A DNA stretch of 35,358 bases from assembly GCF_025465275.1 (NCBI RefSeq), contig NZ_JAODNK010000204.1, positions 1-35,358 of the forward strand, given 5' to 3'. Below are positions 6,805 to 14,608 of this stretch, piece by piece (position 1 is the first letter of the stretch; every line of letters begins with the position of its first letter). The notes beneath the pieces were generated by a model. It was not told the DNA's origin. It ran no database searches and saw only the letters and a program-made list of their open reading frames with translations. Source of the DNA: Nocardia sp. (lineage in GTDB: Bacteria > Actinomycetota > Actinomycetes > Mycobacteriales > Mycobacteriaceae). The translations under genes were made by a program, and so were the position numbers.

Positions 6805-8298
6805 GTGAATACTGAACGCAACCCCTGGCTGGCGTTGTCGGCGCTGATCATCGGTTTCTTCATGATTGTGCTGGATATGACGATCGTCGCGGTCGCCAAC
6901 CCGGTGATCCTGGAACATCTACACGCCGATATCTCGCAGGTGATCTGGGTAACCAGTGCCTACCTACTCGCGTTCGCCGTCCCACTGCTGGTGAGTGGCA
7001 GGCTCGGAGATCGCTTCGGCCCCAAGAACCTCTACCTCGTGGGCCTGACCGTATTTACCGCGGCCTCGTTATGGTGCGGACTGTCGCACACGATCGGCAT
7101 GCTGATTGCCGCGCGGGCCGCGCAGGGTCTCGGTGCGGCGCTTTTGACGCCGCAGACCATGGCCGTGATTACCCGGATCTTCCCCCAAGACAAGCGCGGC
7201 GCCGCCATGGGCGTGTGGGGCGCGGCCGCTGCCTTCGCCAATCTGGTCGGCCCGCTGCTAGGTGGCGTACTCGTTGACGGGTTGGGTTGGCAGTGGATCT
7301 TCATCGTGAACGTCCCGGTCGGGCTCATCGCGTTCGTACTTGCGGCCAGATTCGTGCCCAGTCTGCCGACGCACAAGCACAAGTTCGACGTCCCAGGTGT
7401 CGTCCTCAGCGGAGTCGGCATGTTTATGCTGGTCTTCGGCGTCCAAGAGGGGCACAGTCGAAACTGGGATGCGTGGATCTGGACAATGATCGTTTCCGGG
7501 CTGGTGGTGCTCGCGATCTTCGTGGTCAACCAGGCCCGCAATTCCGGCCAGCCGCTGTTACCGCTGAGTCTGTTCCGAGATCGCAACTTCGCGCTAGCCG
7601 ATCTCGCCATCGCCTCGGTCGGCGCGGCGGTCGCGGCGATGATGGTGCCCTTCTATTTCTACCTGCAGGGGGTTCAAGGGCTGTCTCCGACTCGGTCAGC
7701 ACTGGTGGCCGCGCCGATGGCTGTCGTCACTCTGGTGTGTGCGCCGGTCCTCGGCAAGCTCGGCGATAGGATCCACCCGCGCATTGTCCCCACGTTGGGA
7801 TTCGGGTTGTTCATCATCTCGGTTGGCTGGTTCGCGATGTTGATGACCCCGAACTCCTCGATCGCCGAGTTCCTCCTGGTATCTGCGATCTTCGGAGTCG
7901 CGAACGCCGGCGTCTGGGCACCCTTGGCGGCCACCGCAACTCACAATCTCCCGCTTCACCAAGCGGGTGCTGGAGCGGGGGTCTACAACGCGATCCGTCA
8001 GGTCGGTTCGGTTCTCGGCAGCGCGGCGGTCGGCGCAGTCGTCGCTAGCCGGCTGTCCGCTCACGGGCTCGGTGGCGGGGCCGCCGAAGGAGGCTCTGGA
8101 CCGTTGGTAGTTCCAGAGCCGCTGCGAGACGCCTTCAGCTCCGCGCTGCGCGAGTCGATGTACCTGCCGATCATGGTCCTTGTTATTGGTCTCATCGCAT
8201 CGGCCTTGCTCATCCGGATCCCCCGAGGTGGAGACGCGGCTGAAAAAGAAGCCAGCACCAGCCCTTCCGCGGCCGAACCACTCCCGTCGACTCGATGA
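6805..8298 (+). CDS. MFS multidrug efflux transporter, DHA2 (14-helix) family
   Basis: This integral membrane drug/proton antiporter of 497 residues is in the size range of the 14-helix EmrB/QacA group. The first helix carries the DHA2 signature LDMTIVAVANPVI. Motif A is GRLGDRFGPK between helices 2 and 3. Motif C of antiporters is seen as GVWGAAAAFANLVGPLLGG in helix 5. The C-terminal tail is hydrophilic, Ser/Ala/Pro-rich and without motif. The start is GTG 6805 with GGAAGAG upstream. It follows the nitroreductase and probably shares its transcript, so it may export the compound sensed by the HxlR regulator. Its stop codon is immediately followed by the stop codon of the opposite-strand LuxR-type gene, with no intergenic base. 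Confidence 0.92.
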   Translation: MNTERNPWLALSALIIGFFMIVLDMTIVAVANPVILEHLHADISQVIWVTSAYLLAFAVPLLVSGRLGDRFGPKNLYLVGLTVFTAASLWCGLSHTIGMLIAARAAQGLGAALLTPQTMAVITRIFPQDKRGAAMGVWGAAAAFANLVGPLLGGVLVDGLGWQWIFIVNVPVGLIAFVLAARFVPSLPTHKHKFDVPGVVLSGVGMFMLVFGVQEGHSRNWDAWIWTMIVSGLVVLAIFVVNQARNSGQPLLPLSLFRDRNFALADLAIASVGAAVAAMMVPFYFYLQGVQGLSPTRSALVAAPMAVVTLVCAPVLGKLGDRIHPRIVPTLGFGLFIISVGWFAMLMTPNSSIAEFLLVSAIFGVANAGVWAPLAATATHNLPLHQAGAGAGVYNAIRQVGSVLGSAAVGAVVASRLSAHGLGGGAAEGGSGPLVVPEPLRDAFSSALRESMYLPIMVLVIGLIASALLIRIPRGGDAAEKEASTSPSAAEPLPSTR

Positions 8299-9864
8299 TC
8301 AACGGAGTCTGGTAGCGACGCTGGCCAGTTCCACACGGGATTGCACACGAAGTTTCTGAAATACCTTGCGCAGGTGGAAGTTGACGGTATGTGGCGACAG
8401 CCCGACCCGGGCGGCGATTTGACGGTTGGTCAGACCGTGCGTCACCAACTCCACGATTTCAATTTCGCGATTGGTCAAGTCATCGAACGGAATGGCCCGA
8501 GCAGGTGCGGCCGGTCGCGAGCCGAACGTCGGTGCGGGTGGTGCCGGGTCGGCGGCGGGAGTCGACGGGAACGACGCCGTGGGGTTCCCCGCGAACCGAG
8601 GGGGTGTTCGCGGGCTTCTCGGCAGATCCGGACGCCGTTCCAGTTCGATCCCGTTCCGTGTGAACGCTGCGGCCACATAGCCGTTCGCCGCATCCAAGAG
8701 CTTTGTATGCGGATTTCGAAGGGCGATATCGCGGGTCGCGTGTGCGACGGTATGGGCGAAGTCGTCGTGTCCTGTGCGGAGTGCCGCCTCTGCGAGCCAG
8801 GCCGGGCGCGCCGGGTCTGTGAGAAAGAACTGGCTGTTCACGGACAGCTGCGGCCAATTCTCTATCGCCTGTTCCACGGCGCGGTCGCTGCCGGTGCGAA
8901 TCTCGGTGAGGCGCAGCCGAGTACATATGAGTCTGATCGCAGCGTCGGGAAAGCAGTAGAACACGGGCTCGTCGTCGCAGATCCGCAGCCATCGGTCCGC
9001 ATCGTCGTCGTCGCCGACACGGATGCCGACCTCCGCCAGGACGGACCGTGCCAACTGGCGACCGATTGTCGTCCCCCGATCGTGAGCTGTCTGCAACGAC
9101 TTTGCGGCGGTTTCTCGCGCGAGGTCGAATTGGCCTGCTTCCAAAAGGAGTGTCGCGCGCACTGCGGTCGTTACCGATTGATACGCGTCCAGGCCGTGCT
9201 GGTCGATGATCAGTTCCATATCTTGCAACAGCAGTTCTGCTCGCCTGGTAGCGCGAAGGTCGATGAGCTTCTTGGCAAGTACCATCTTCGCGCACAAGAG
9301 CCAGCGGGCCGACATGTCGGCGGTGACGGTTGCGATGGCAAACTGGTTCAGCCAGAGCCCTTCTGCGAGCGAGCCGTAGTACCAACGTTGATTCGACAGG
9401 ACGATCATCGCTACGGCGGTTGCAGCCTCTGCGGATTCATTCCTGTTGGGGGCCAGCGTGATTTCGGCTTGCGCGGATCCGGACTGTTCATCGACAAGAG
9501 ACAGCAACAGCAGGCGCAGTGCAGTGGCCTCCCGGCGAATCTCCTTGCTCAGTCCGGGAAGCGCGAGCATATCGTCGATCATGTGCTTGGCTTCGTGCGG
9601 TTCGCCGCGAAGGAAGAGTAGATTCGCCGTGGCCCAGTAGTCCAGGATGGCTGCGGAGTCGCTCGTTCCCGCGAAAACATCGATCAGTGACAGAACGTCG
9701 CTGACCGAGTTGCCTCCGAGGTTGCTGCGATAGCTGTCGACTCCGCGTCCCGCAAGGCTTCGTATCGATTGAGCATCGTGGAGACCGTGATCCTCGATGA
9801 CTTCCGGGATGTCTGACAGCTCGGCCGAAGGCCTCTGAGATGTCGAGTCGGATTGGAAAACCAA
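8299..9864 (-). CDS. LuxR-type transcriptional regulator with helical N-terminal region
   Basis: This protein of 521 residues ends in a clear LuxR/GerE helix-turn-helix: LTNREIEIVELVTHGLTNRQ followed by IAARVGLSPHTVNFHLRKVF. The preceding 450 residues are mostly amphipathic helices rich in Leu and Ala, like the TPR-type middle part of LAL/MalT regulators. I see no Walker A ATPase and no receiver domain, so it looks like a LAL protein without the nucleotide-binding part. A Pro/Ala-rich linker at about residues 405-440 joins the two parts. The start is probably TTG 9864, because GAGGG lies about 8 bases before it; there is no ATG in this frame nearby. It is convergent with the efflux gene. The ligand and targets are unknown. 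Confidence 0.85.
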   Translation of the reverse strand: MVFQSDSTSQRPSAELSDIPEVIEDHGLHDAQSIRSLAGRGVDSYRSNLGGNSVSDVLSLIDVFAGTSDSAAILDYWATANLLFLRGEPHEAKHMIDDMLALPGLSKEIRREATALRLLLLSLVDEQSGSAQAEITLAPNRNESAEAATAVAMIVLSNQRWYYGSLAEGLWLNQFAIATVTADMSARWLLCAKMVLAKKLIDLRATRRAELLLQDMELIIDQHGLDAYQSVTTAVRATLLLEAGQFDLARETAAKSLQTAHDRGTTIGRQLARSVLAEVGIRVGDDDDADRWLRICDDEPVFYCFPDAAIRLICTRLRLTEIRTGSDRAVEQAIENWPQLSVNSQFFLTDPARPAWLAEAALRTGHDDFAHTVAHATRDIALRNPHTKLLDAANGYVAAAFTRNGIELERRPDLPRSPRTPPRFAGNPTASFPSTPAADPAPPAPTFGSRPAAPARAIPFDDLTNREIEIVELVTHGLTNRQIAARVGLSPHTVNFHLRKVFQKLRVQSRVELASVATRLR

Positions 9865-9891
9865 GTCACATCCCTCTGCTAGACCAAATCG

Positions 9892-9956
9892 CTATTTCAC
9901 AGACAGCGAGTGCGGTCAGTGAATCACAGCAAACACTTGCTCGCGAGCTGAAATAG
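9892..9956. promoter_or_regulatory. Dyad symmetry upstream of the LuxR-type gene
   Basis: CTATTTCA at 9892-9899 is repeated in inverse as TGAAATAG at 9949-9956. Next to the second arm lies the perfect 10-base palindrome GCTCGCGAGC (9939-9948). The region is directly upstream of the TTG start at 9864 on the minus strand, so it may hold the promoter and an autoregulatory site. Confidence 0.3.
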
Positions 9957-10009
9957 TCTGCCCTGCTGGGTATTACGTGTCGGAAGATCGGCTTGGTGAC
10001 GCAATCCAT

Positions 10010-10265
10010 GTCGCGGTCTTTGTGGGTCGGCTGTAAACTGCGTAATCCACGGCGAGCTGGGTGAGATCCCACTCCGGTCGGCCGATCAATACTCTGTCGA
10101 GGTCGAGCACGATGGGCGTGTCGGAGGGGCGGTACCACGAGATTGCCCTGCCATGCGTTGCCATGAATCACACTGTGCGATAGTGGATCTGGTAGCTGAC
10201 CGTACTGTCGTTGCAGGTCGTCGTGGTGCTCGAGCCTGTTTGTCAACATTTCGGCGGGACGGCGC
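10010..10265 (-). pseudogene. Frameshifted remnant of an aminoglycoside-phosphotransferase-like kinase
   Basis: On the minus strand one frame reads SVIHGNAWQGNL, which matches the catalytic HGDxxxxN loop of the APH/choline kinase family with Asp changed to Asn. The adjoining frame carries the next conserved segment, PIVLDLDRVLIGRPEWDLTQ, containing the metal-binding DxD region. The two pieces are in different frames; the shift falls near 10129-10140. No N-lobe is recognisable upstream and the protein is cut short downstream, where a full enzyme would have over 250 residues. It is therefore a broken and truncated gene. Whether it once gave resistance or phosphorylated a metabolite cannot be said. 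Confidence 0.7.
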
Positions 10266-10763
10266 TCACGTAGGCCTGTGGACGTTTCCTGGGCCATCCC
10301 GTGACGAACTAGGGCAATTTCGGGGCCTGGTCGATGCGTTTCCGGCTGAAGCCGTCTCATCCCGGCCGTCGTTCGGCACTTCCCTGCGCTGGACCGCGCG
10401 TGACGTGAATTCTGATCACGCAGGGGCTGTTCGGGCCAAATACGCACCGGCACCGCCTCCGGTAGCTCCAGTCCTGATGTCAATTTGCTACCGACGGTAT
10501 CGGGTACTTATGGTGAAAGATATGAGTTAAGTCACTATGGTGTCAGTCACTCTGACTGCGGAGGTACCGGATCCGTGCATTACCAGCGTATTTGTTGATT
10601 GCACTTGACGTCACACTGGAGAGCTGCGATTCTCGCTGCACCGGTATCTGATACCTACGGTAGCGAAGTGGTGTCGACGATCACCCCTCGTCGGCCGGCC
10701 AGCGCGACTCTCGGGGTCGTATTGACAAGGTCTTTTTCCATTGCTTCACAGGAGGTGGCGCCC
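10266..10763. other. Region without a recognised gene
   Basis: I see no frame here with family similarity. The section 10480-10640 is lower in GC than the rest and probably regulatory. It contains the palindrome CAGTCA-CTC-TGACTG (10544-10558). A TTGACG box lies near 10607. Decayed upstream sequence of the phosphotransferase remnant may make up part of it. Confidence 0.4.
10544..10558. promoter_or_regulatory. Perfect 15-base palindrome, possible operator
   Basis: CAGTCA-CTC-TGACTG has perfect 6-base arms around 3 bases. A second copy of GTCACT lies 15 bases upstream (10531). It is about 200 bases before the ribosome binding site at 10750 and inside the non-coding region, so it may control the genes that start there. 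Confidence 0.35.
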
Positions 10764-10850
10764 ATGACCGCAGGCGAAGTAGCCAACTCCGGGCTTTTCG
10801 GCGAAGTCGCCAGGCGTGGTCGGGATCTCGCACCACGCCGAGCTACCTGA
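10764..10850 (+). CDS. Possible 28-residue leader peptide or 5' end of a broken gene
   Basis: A textbook ribosome binding site, AGGAGG at 10750-10755, stands 8 bases before ATG 10764. The frame encodes only 28 residues, ending at TGA 10850, and matches nothing I know. From about 10838 to 11056 a neighbouring frame is open, in phase with the DUF2613 gene, but has no start codon of its own; its translation looks protein-like (for example ILLAGGIGYRGYDAHPFYC). A frameshift between the two would make one protein of about 95 residues. So this is either a short leader or the start of a decayed gene. Confidence 0.3.
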   Translation: MTAGEVANSGLFGEVARRGRDLAPRRAT

Positions 10851-11056
10851 CTGTCGCGACGAAAACGATCCTGCTAGCCGGCGGTATCGGCTACCGGGGG
10901 TACGACGCCCACCCCTTCTATTGCAATGCGATCGCAGGCAATCTCCTGCCGCGCGGACTCGGCCGCCTGGCCGACAAGCCAGCCATCGCACCCTACAGGG
11001 CCGGCGCCGCGCTCGATCGCCATCTCGAAATCACCATCTGCAAGGAGAGTTCATTC

Positions 11057-11227
11057 ATGAGAGCCCTGACGTCCGCAATTGTCGCGGCTGCAGTCGCGAG
11101 CCTATTGGCCGTGACTGTTGTAGTCGGCGGTACGACTGCCCTTCAACAGAACAGCAGGCCGAGCCCCTCGGGAACGCAAGATCCACGCAGCCCGCTCTTC
11201 GGCAACGTCGAATACGGAAACCGGTAG
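11057..11227 (+). CDS. DUF2613 small membrane protein
   Basis: This small protein of 56 residues has one N-terminal membrane helix (about residues 5-28) followed by a short external tail. It ends in SPLFGNVEYGNR, very close to the LGSVEYGDR ending of DUF2613 proteins of mycobacteria and relatives. AAGGAG lies 7 bases before ATG 11057. Its role is unknown; the family is restricted to mycolic-acid actinomycetes. The stop is 5 bases before the DUF3068 gene, so the two are co-transcribed and may work together in the envelope. Confidence 0.75.
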   Translation: MRALTSAIVAAAVASLLAVTVVVGGTTALQQNSRPSPSGTQDPRSPLFGNVEYGNR

Positions 11228-11232
11228 GCGAC

Positions 11233-12270
11233 ATGCGATCTCGTTCCGAACTGGCCGGCTCTTCGTTCATCGGACTCGGCGTCTTCTGCCTGGTCGCGGC
11301 CGCCATGCTGCCGACCTACGCTGCCCACCGCATCGCCAAGACGCCGCTGAACCTCGACATCACCATCGTGGCCACCACCGCGGCCGCGGGCAACAGTGGT
11401 GCGGAGGTGCTCGATATGGCATCGCTGCGTGGAGACGGTCCACTGCGGGTCCTTCGTGATGTTCCGCTGATCAGCCAGCAGCACGCCCTCGTTGTCGATC
11501 CGTCCGATGCGACGGTGCTGACCATCCAGGCAGCCTCTACCGTGCGGCGCGGCGATATCGAGGGTGACACGGCGCTGCTGACCGCCACGGTCGATACCGT
11601 GACCATCGACCGCCGAACCGGTCAACCTGCTGCTGGCGGTACGGGAGCTATTCAGTCTCGTGCCGGCGTTCCTGCCGAGGTAGTACCGCATACCGGGCTT
11701 CAGTACCGATTCCCCTTGGGCACCAAGAAGATCAGCTACCCGTACTTCGACACGATCTCGCGCACCAGCACCCCGATCGACTACATCGACGAAACCACCA
11801 TCGACGGCGTGTGGGTGTTGCACTTCCGGCAACGGGTCGCACCTGTCGATCTGGCCGCGTCCACACCACCGACCTCACCCGCCATGACATTGCCCGCCCG
11901 GAAATGGGGCATCGCCGATGCCGACGAGCCGATAACAATGCATGAGTGGTACACCTGCGAGAGCGACCTTTGGGTCGAACCCGCCACCGGCGCCATCGTG
12001 CAGGGCCGGCAATCACCGCGGATCTACTTCGCGCGGCAGGCCGACGAACCTGGTATCTCCGTGATGAAGGCGACCCTGGCCCTCACCGCGGATAGCGTGG
12101 CGCAGCAACTACACGAAGCACGCAAGGGCATCACGCTACTTGAGGTCGGCTTCCGAGTCGTACCGATCGTGCTGCTGGTCACCGCGGTGGCCTCGGCGGC
12201 AGCAGGCGCATTTCTGCTGCGCCGCAGCCGAATACGCGCTTTCGCATCAGGACCCGCCGCAAAGAATTGA
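11233..12270 (+). CDS. DUF3068 (PorA-family) membrane-anchored envelope protein
   Basis: This protein of 345 residues fits the DUF3068/PorA-family layout. A membrane helix sits near residues 10-32 and a second near residues 305-328, with a large external domain of about 270 residues between them and a short basic cytoplasmic tail. Ectodomain features seen in the family include YPYFDT and an acidic W-rich segment (EWYTCESDLWVEP). Members occur in Corynebacteriales and are thought to act at the cell envelope; some are annotated as porins, which I cannot confirm. ATG 11233 is chosen because it follows the DUF2613 stop by 5 bases. A longer in-frame reading from 10816 is a shadow of that gene. Confidence 0.82.
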   Translation: MRSRSELAGSSFIGLGVFCLVAAAMLPTYAAHRIAKTPLNLDITIVATTAAAGNSGAEVLDMASLRGDGPLRVLRDVPLISQQHALVVDPSDATVLTIQAASTVRRGDIEGDTALLTATVDTVTIDRRTGQPAAGGTGAIQSRAGVPAEVVPHTGLQYRFPLGTKKISYPYFDTISRTSTPIDYIDETTIDGVWVLHFRQRVAPVDLAASTPPTSPAMTLPARKWGIADADEPITMHEWYTCESDLWVEPATGAIVQGRQSPRIYFARQADEPGISVMKATLALTADSVAQQLHEARKGITLLEVGFRVVPIVLLVTAVASAAAGAFLLRRSRIRAFASGPAAKN

Positions 12271-12334
12271 ACCGATCCGAGTATCGATCCGACTGCGACG
12301 TATTCGATCGCAGAAATCAAGAAAGTGAGCACTG

Positions 12335-12961
12335 ATGTCTGCACCATCGCCGGAAAACCTGCTGGAGCCCCTCTGCCGGCTCGACGAGGCCGGACTGGCC
12401 ACCCTCTTCACCGAAGCACGCACCGCGAACAGCTTCGCCGACACTCCGGTGACCGATGAGGAGCTGCGCAATATCTGGGAGCTGGCTCGGTGGGCACCCA
12501 CCCAGAGCAATATCCAGCCCCTGCGCGTGCTGTACGCCCGCACTCCGGAGGGGCGAGCCCGGGTGATGAAGCACTTGTCCGAGGGCAATCAACCCAAGAG
12601 CGACTCGGCAGCTGTTATCGCAGTCCTGGCCACCGACACGCGGTTTCACGAGCATATGCCCGAGCTGCTGCCCTTCCGTCCCGGCATCCGGGAGGTTTAC
12701 GAGTCCGCCCCCGAGTGGCGGGCGACGTGTGCCGACTTCAACAGCGCGCTCCAGGCGGGCTACTTCATTCTCGCCGTCCGCGCGCTCGGTCTCGCCGCCG
12801 GGCCGATGAAGGGATTCGATGCCGCCGGGTTCGATGCGGACTTCTTTCCTGACGGACGCCTGAAGTCGACATTGGTGGTCAATATCGGGCATCCCAGCGA
12901 GCAGCCCTGGTTCCAGCGGCTTCCCCGCCTGGAACACGAGCAAGTCATCACATGGGTCTGA
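12335..12961 (+). CDS. RutE/HadB-like nitroreductase (malonic semialdehyde reductase family)
   Basis: This nitroreductase-fold protein of 208 residues resembles RutE, the FMN-dependent enzyme that reduces malonic semialdehyde to 3-hydroxypropionate in pyrimidine degradation. Matching segments are LFTEARTANSF near the start, then RWAPTQSNIQPLR, FNSALQAGYFILAVRALGL and GPMKGFD, and the final RLPRLEHEQV. RutE proteins have about 196 residues, so the length fits. No other rut genes are nearby, so the physiological aldehyde or nitro substrate is open. It is 64 bases after the DUF3068 gene and 59 bases before a TetR gene on the same strand. It is unrelated in subfamily to the nitroreductase at 6047. 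Confidence 0.87.
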   Translation: MSAPSPENLLEPLCRLDEAGLATLFTEARTANSFADTPVTDEELRNIWELARWAPTQSNIQPLRVLYARTPEGRARVMKHLSEGNQPKSDSAAVIAVLATDTRFHEHMPELLPFRPGIREVYESAPEWRATCADFNSALQAGYFILAVRALGLAAGPMKGFDAAGFDADFFPDGRLKSTLVVNIGHPSEQPWFQRLPRLEHEQVITWV

Positions 12962-13020
12962 ATCGGTAGTTCAACGGCGCGGGTAAAAAGTCTCCTCCGC
13001 CGATTCGCGACAATGTGGTC

Positions 13021-13713
13021 GTGAGCACTGACGAGAATCTCGTGAAGGAGTCCGACGGCCGGCGCCGTTCTCCGGGCCGGCCGCGCGTTCCGTTCGATCG
13101 GATCATTGCCGCGGCACTGCGCATTGTCGACGAGGACGGGGCCGACGCGCTATCGATGCGCACCCTTGCGCAGCGGCTCGATACCGGGACGGCCACGCTC
13201 TACCGAGCCGTGGCCAATCGCGGTGAACTTGTTGCGCACGTGGTCGATTGCGTGTTCGGCGAAATCGAGCTCGATCCCGACGCAATGCGCGGGGCTGATT
13301 GGGAGCAGGTCTGCTTGCTCGCCGGGCAGGCGATCTTCGACACGCTGAGCAGGCACCGGGGCGTGGCGCCGCTGCTGATCGGGCGGGTGCCGACCGGTCC
13401 CCATGCGATGGTCCACCGGGAGTGGTTCCTCGCGATGCTGCTCGGTAACGGCTTCTCCGGCGAGGCTGCCGCTCGCGCCTATGCCACCATCGCCCGCTAT
13501 GTGCTCGGTTTCGCGATCCAGCTTCCTCGCCACGGCGCCGCAGACTCGGATGCTGCCGAGGTCAGCAGCCTGTATCACCAGCTCGACCCTGAGGCGTTCC
13601 CGGCAACTCTCGCTGTCGCCGACTCGCTGCCCACGGCGACACTCGAAGAGGAATTCGCTTTCGGGCTCCGGTTGATCGTGGCCGGACTGGCCGGTCTACG
13701 CAGGGGTGCTTGA
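13021..13713 (+). CDS. TetR-family regulator of the hydrolase-monooxygenase operon
   Basis: This TetR-type repressor of 230 residues has an N-terminal DNA-binding domain. The segment SPGRPRVPFDRIIAAALRIV is followed by the helix-turn-helix LSMRTLAQRLDTGTATLYRA, then a helical ligand domain of the TetR C-terminal class. The start is GTG 13021, with GTG 13015 also possible; no strong ribosome binding site is visible. Its stop lies 34 bases before the first hydrolase gene. A perfect palindrome in that gap (13730-13744) is the likely operator. It probably controls the three following genes in response to their substrate. Confidence 0.9.
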   Translation: MSTDENLVKESDGRRRSPGRPRVPFDRIIAAALRIVDEDGADALSMRTLAQRLDTGTATLYRAVANRGELVAHVVDCVFGEIELDPDAMRGADWEQVCLLAGQAIFDTLSRHRGVAPLLIGRVPTGPHAMVHREWFLAMLLGNGFSGEAAARAYATIARYVLGFAIQLPRHGAADSDAAEVSSLYHQLDPEAFPATLAVADSLPTATLEEEFAFGLRLIVAGLAGLRRGA

Positions 13714-13729
13714 CGCTGATCACAATATC

Positions 13730-13744
13730 GGCAACACTGTTGCC
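13730..13744. promoter_or_regulatory. Candidate TetR operator (perfect 15-base palindrome)
   Basis: GGCAACA-C-TGTTGCC has perfect 7-base arms around one base. It ends 3 bases before ATG 13748 and overlaps the position expected for a -10 box relative to TTGACG at 13710-13715. Such a site would block the hydrolase operon when bound. The regulator encoded directly upstream is the obvious candidate. The lack of a ribosome binding site before 13748 would fit a leaderless transcript. Confidence 0.6.
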
Positions 13745-13747
13745 ATT

Positions 13748-14608
13748 ATGTCGAAACGACAATCTGCCGAGGACTACATCGACGCGGACTCGCGGTTCGC
13801 GAGCGTCGAGGGTCGGAATGTGCATTACAAGCGGGCCGGGATCGGCCCGGTGCTACTGCTGCTGCACGGCAGCGGCTCGTCGCTGCAGGGATTCGATCAG
13901 GTAGTGGACCGATTGGCTTCGTCCTTCGAGGTGATCCGCCCGGATCTGCCGGGGTTCGGGCTCACAGGGCCGCGTGCCGATCGGGACTACCGCATCCGGA
14001 CGTATGCGAAAACCGTTGCGGCATTCTTGGATTCACTGGATGTGCCGGCGGCTTCGATGGCAGGCAACTCACTCGGTGGCAATGTCGCGTGGAATTTCGC
14101 GCTGGACTGTCCGCAGCGGGTGCAGCGGCTGGTGTTGATCAACGCGACCGGCTATCCGGACAAGTCGTTGCCGCTGGGGTTGCGGCTGGCGCGCAACCCG
14201 GTGGCGCGGATGGTGTTGCGGCGCCTGGCTTCCCGGTCGGCGACCGAACGCAATCTGCGGTCGGCGGTCGGGCCCGGATCCACGATCGTCGACGACGCCA
14301 TGGTCGACCGGGTGCACGCGATGCTGATGCGCCCGGGTAATCAGGAGGCGTTCATCGATTTCGCCAATACCGACCAGATCGATCGCAGCGAGGAGATCCC
14401 GATGATCGCGGCCCCGACGCTGGTGCTGCGCAGCGGCATGATCGACGGCCAGCACTTCGCCCGCGATATTGCCGGCAGCCGCGAATCGATCTATCACGAC
14501 GGCGGCCATCTGCTGCCGGAGGAGGCTCCCGAGTGGGTTGTGGCGGCGATCCGAGACTTCCTGACCGCCGAACCGCGCCGCGCCACACCGAATGAGGAAC
14601 GGCCATGA
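13748..14608 (+). CDS. Alpha/beta hydrolase
   Basis: This serine hydrolase of 286 residues has the alpha/beta fold. The HG loop is LLLLHGSGSS near residue 35, and the nucleophile elbow is GNSLGGN with Ser at about 107. The acid is probably Asp near 232 (GMIDGQ) and the catalytic His lies in DGGHLLPEE near 254. The order and spacing resemble C-C bond hydrolases of meta-cleavage pathways and esterases, and these cannot be told apart here. ATG 13748 gives a normal length; the frame is open back into the TetR gene. It overlaps the next hydrolase by 4 bases (ATGA). Confidence 0.9.
   Translation: MSKRQSAEDYIDADSRFASVEGRNVHYKRAGIGPVLLLLHGSGSSLQGFDQVVDRLASSFEVIRPDLPGFGLTGPRADRDYRIRTYAKTVAAFLDSLDVPAASMAGNSLGGNVAWNFALDCPQRVQRLVLINATGYPDKSLPLGLRLARNPVARMVLRRLASRSATERNLRSAVGPGSTIVDDAMVDRVHAMLMRPGNQEAFIDFANTDQIDRSEEIPMIAAPTLVLRSGMIDGQHFARDIAGSRESIYHDGGHLLPEEAPEWVVAAIRDFLTAEPRRATPNEERP

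Noticed and set aside
8341..9621. 426-codon plus-strand frame
   Set aside because: It is antisense to the LuxR-type regulator; composition and lack of motifs show a shadow.
10816..11232. N-terminal extension of the DUF3068 protein
   Set aside because: It runs through the DUF2613 gene in another frame and lacks a membrane signal; ATG 11233 fits the family.
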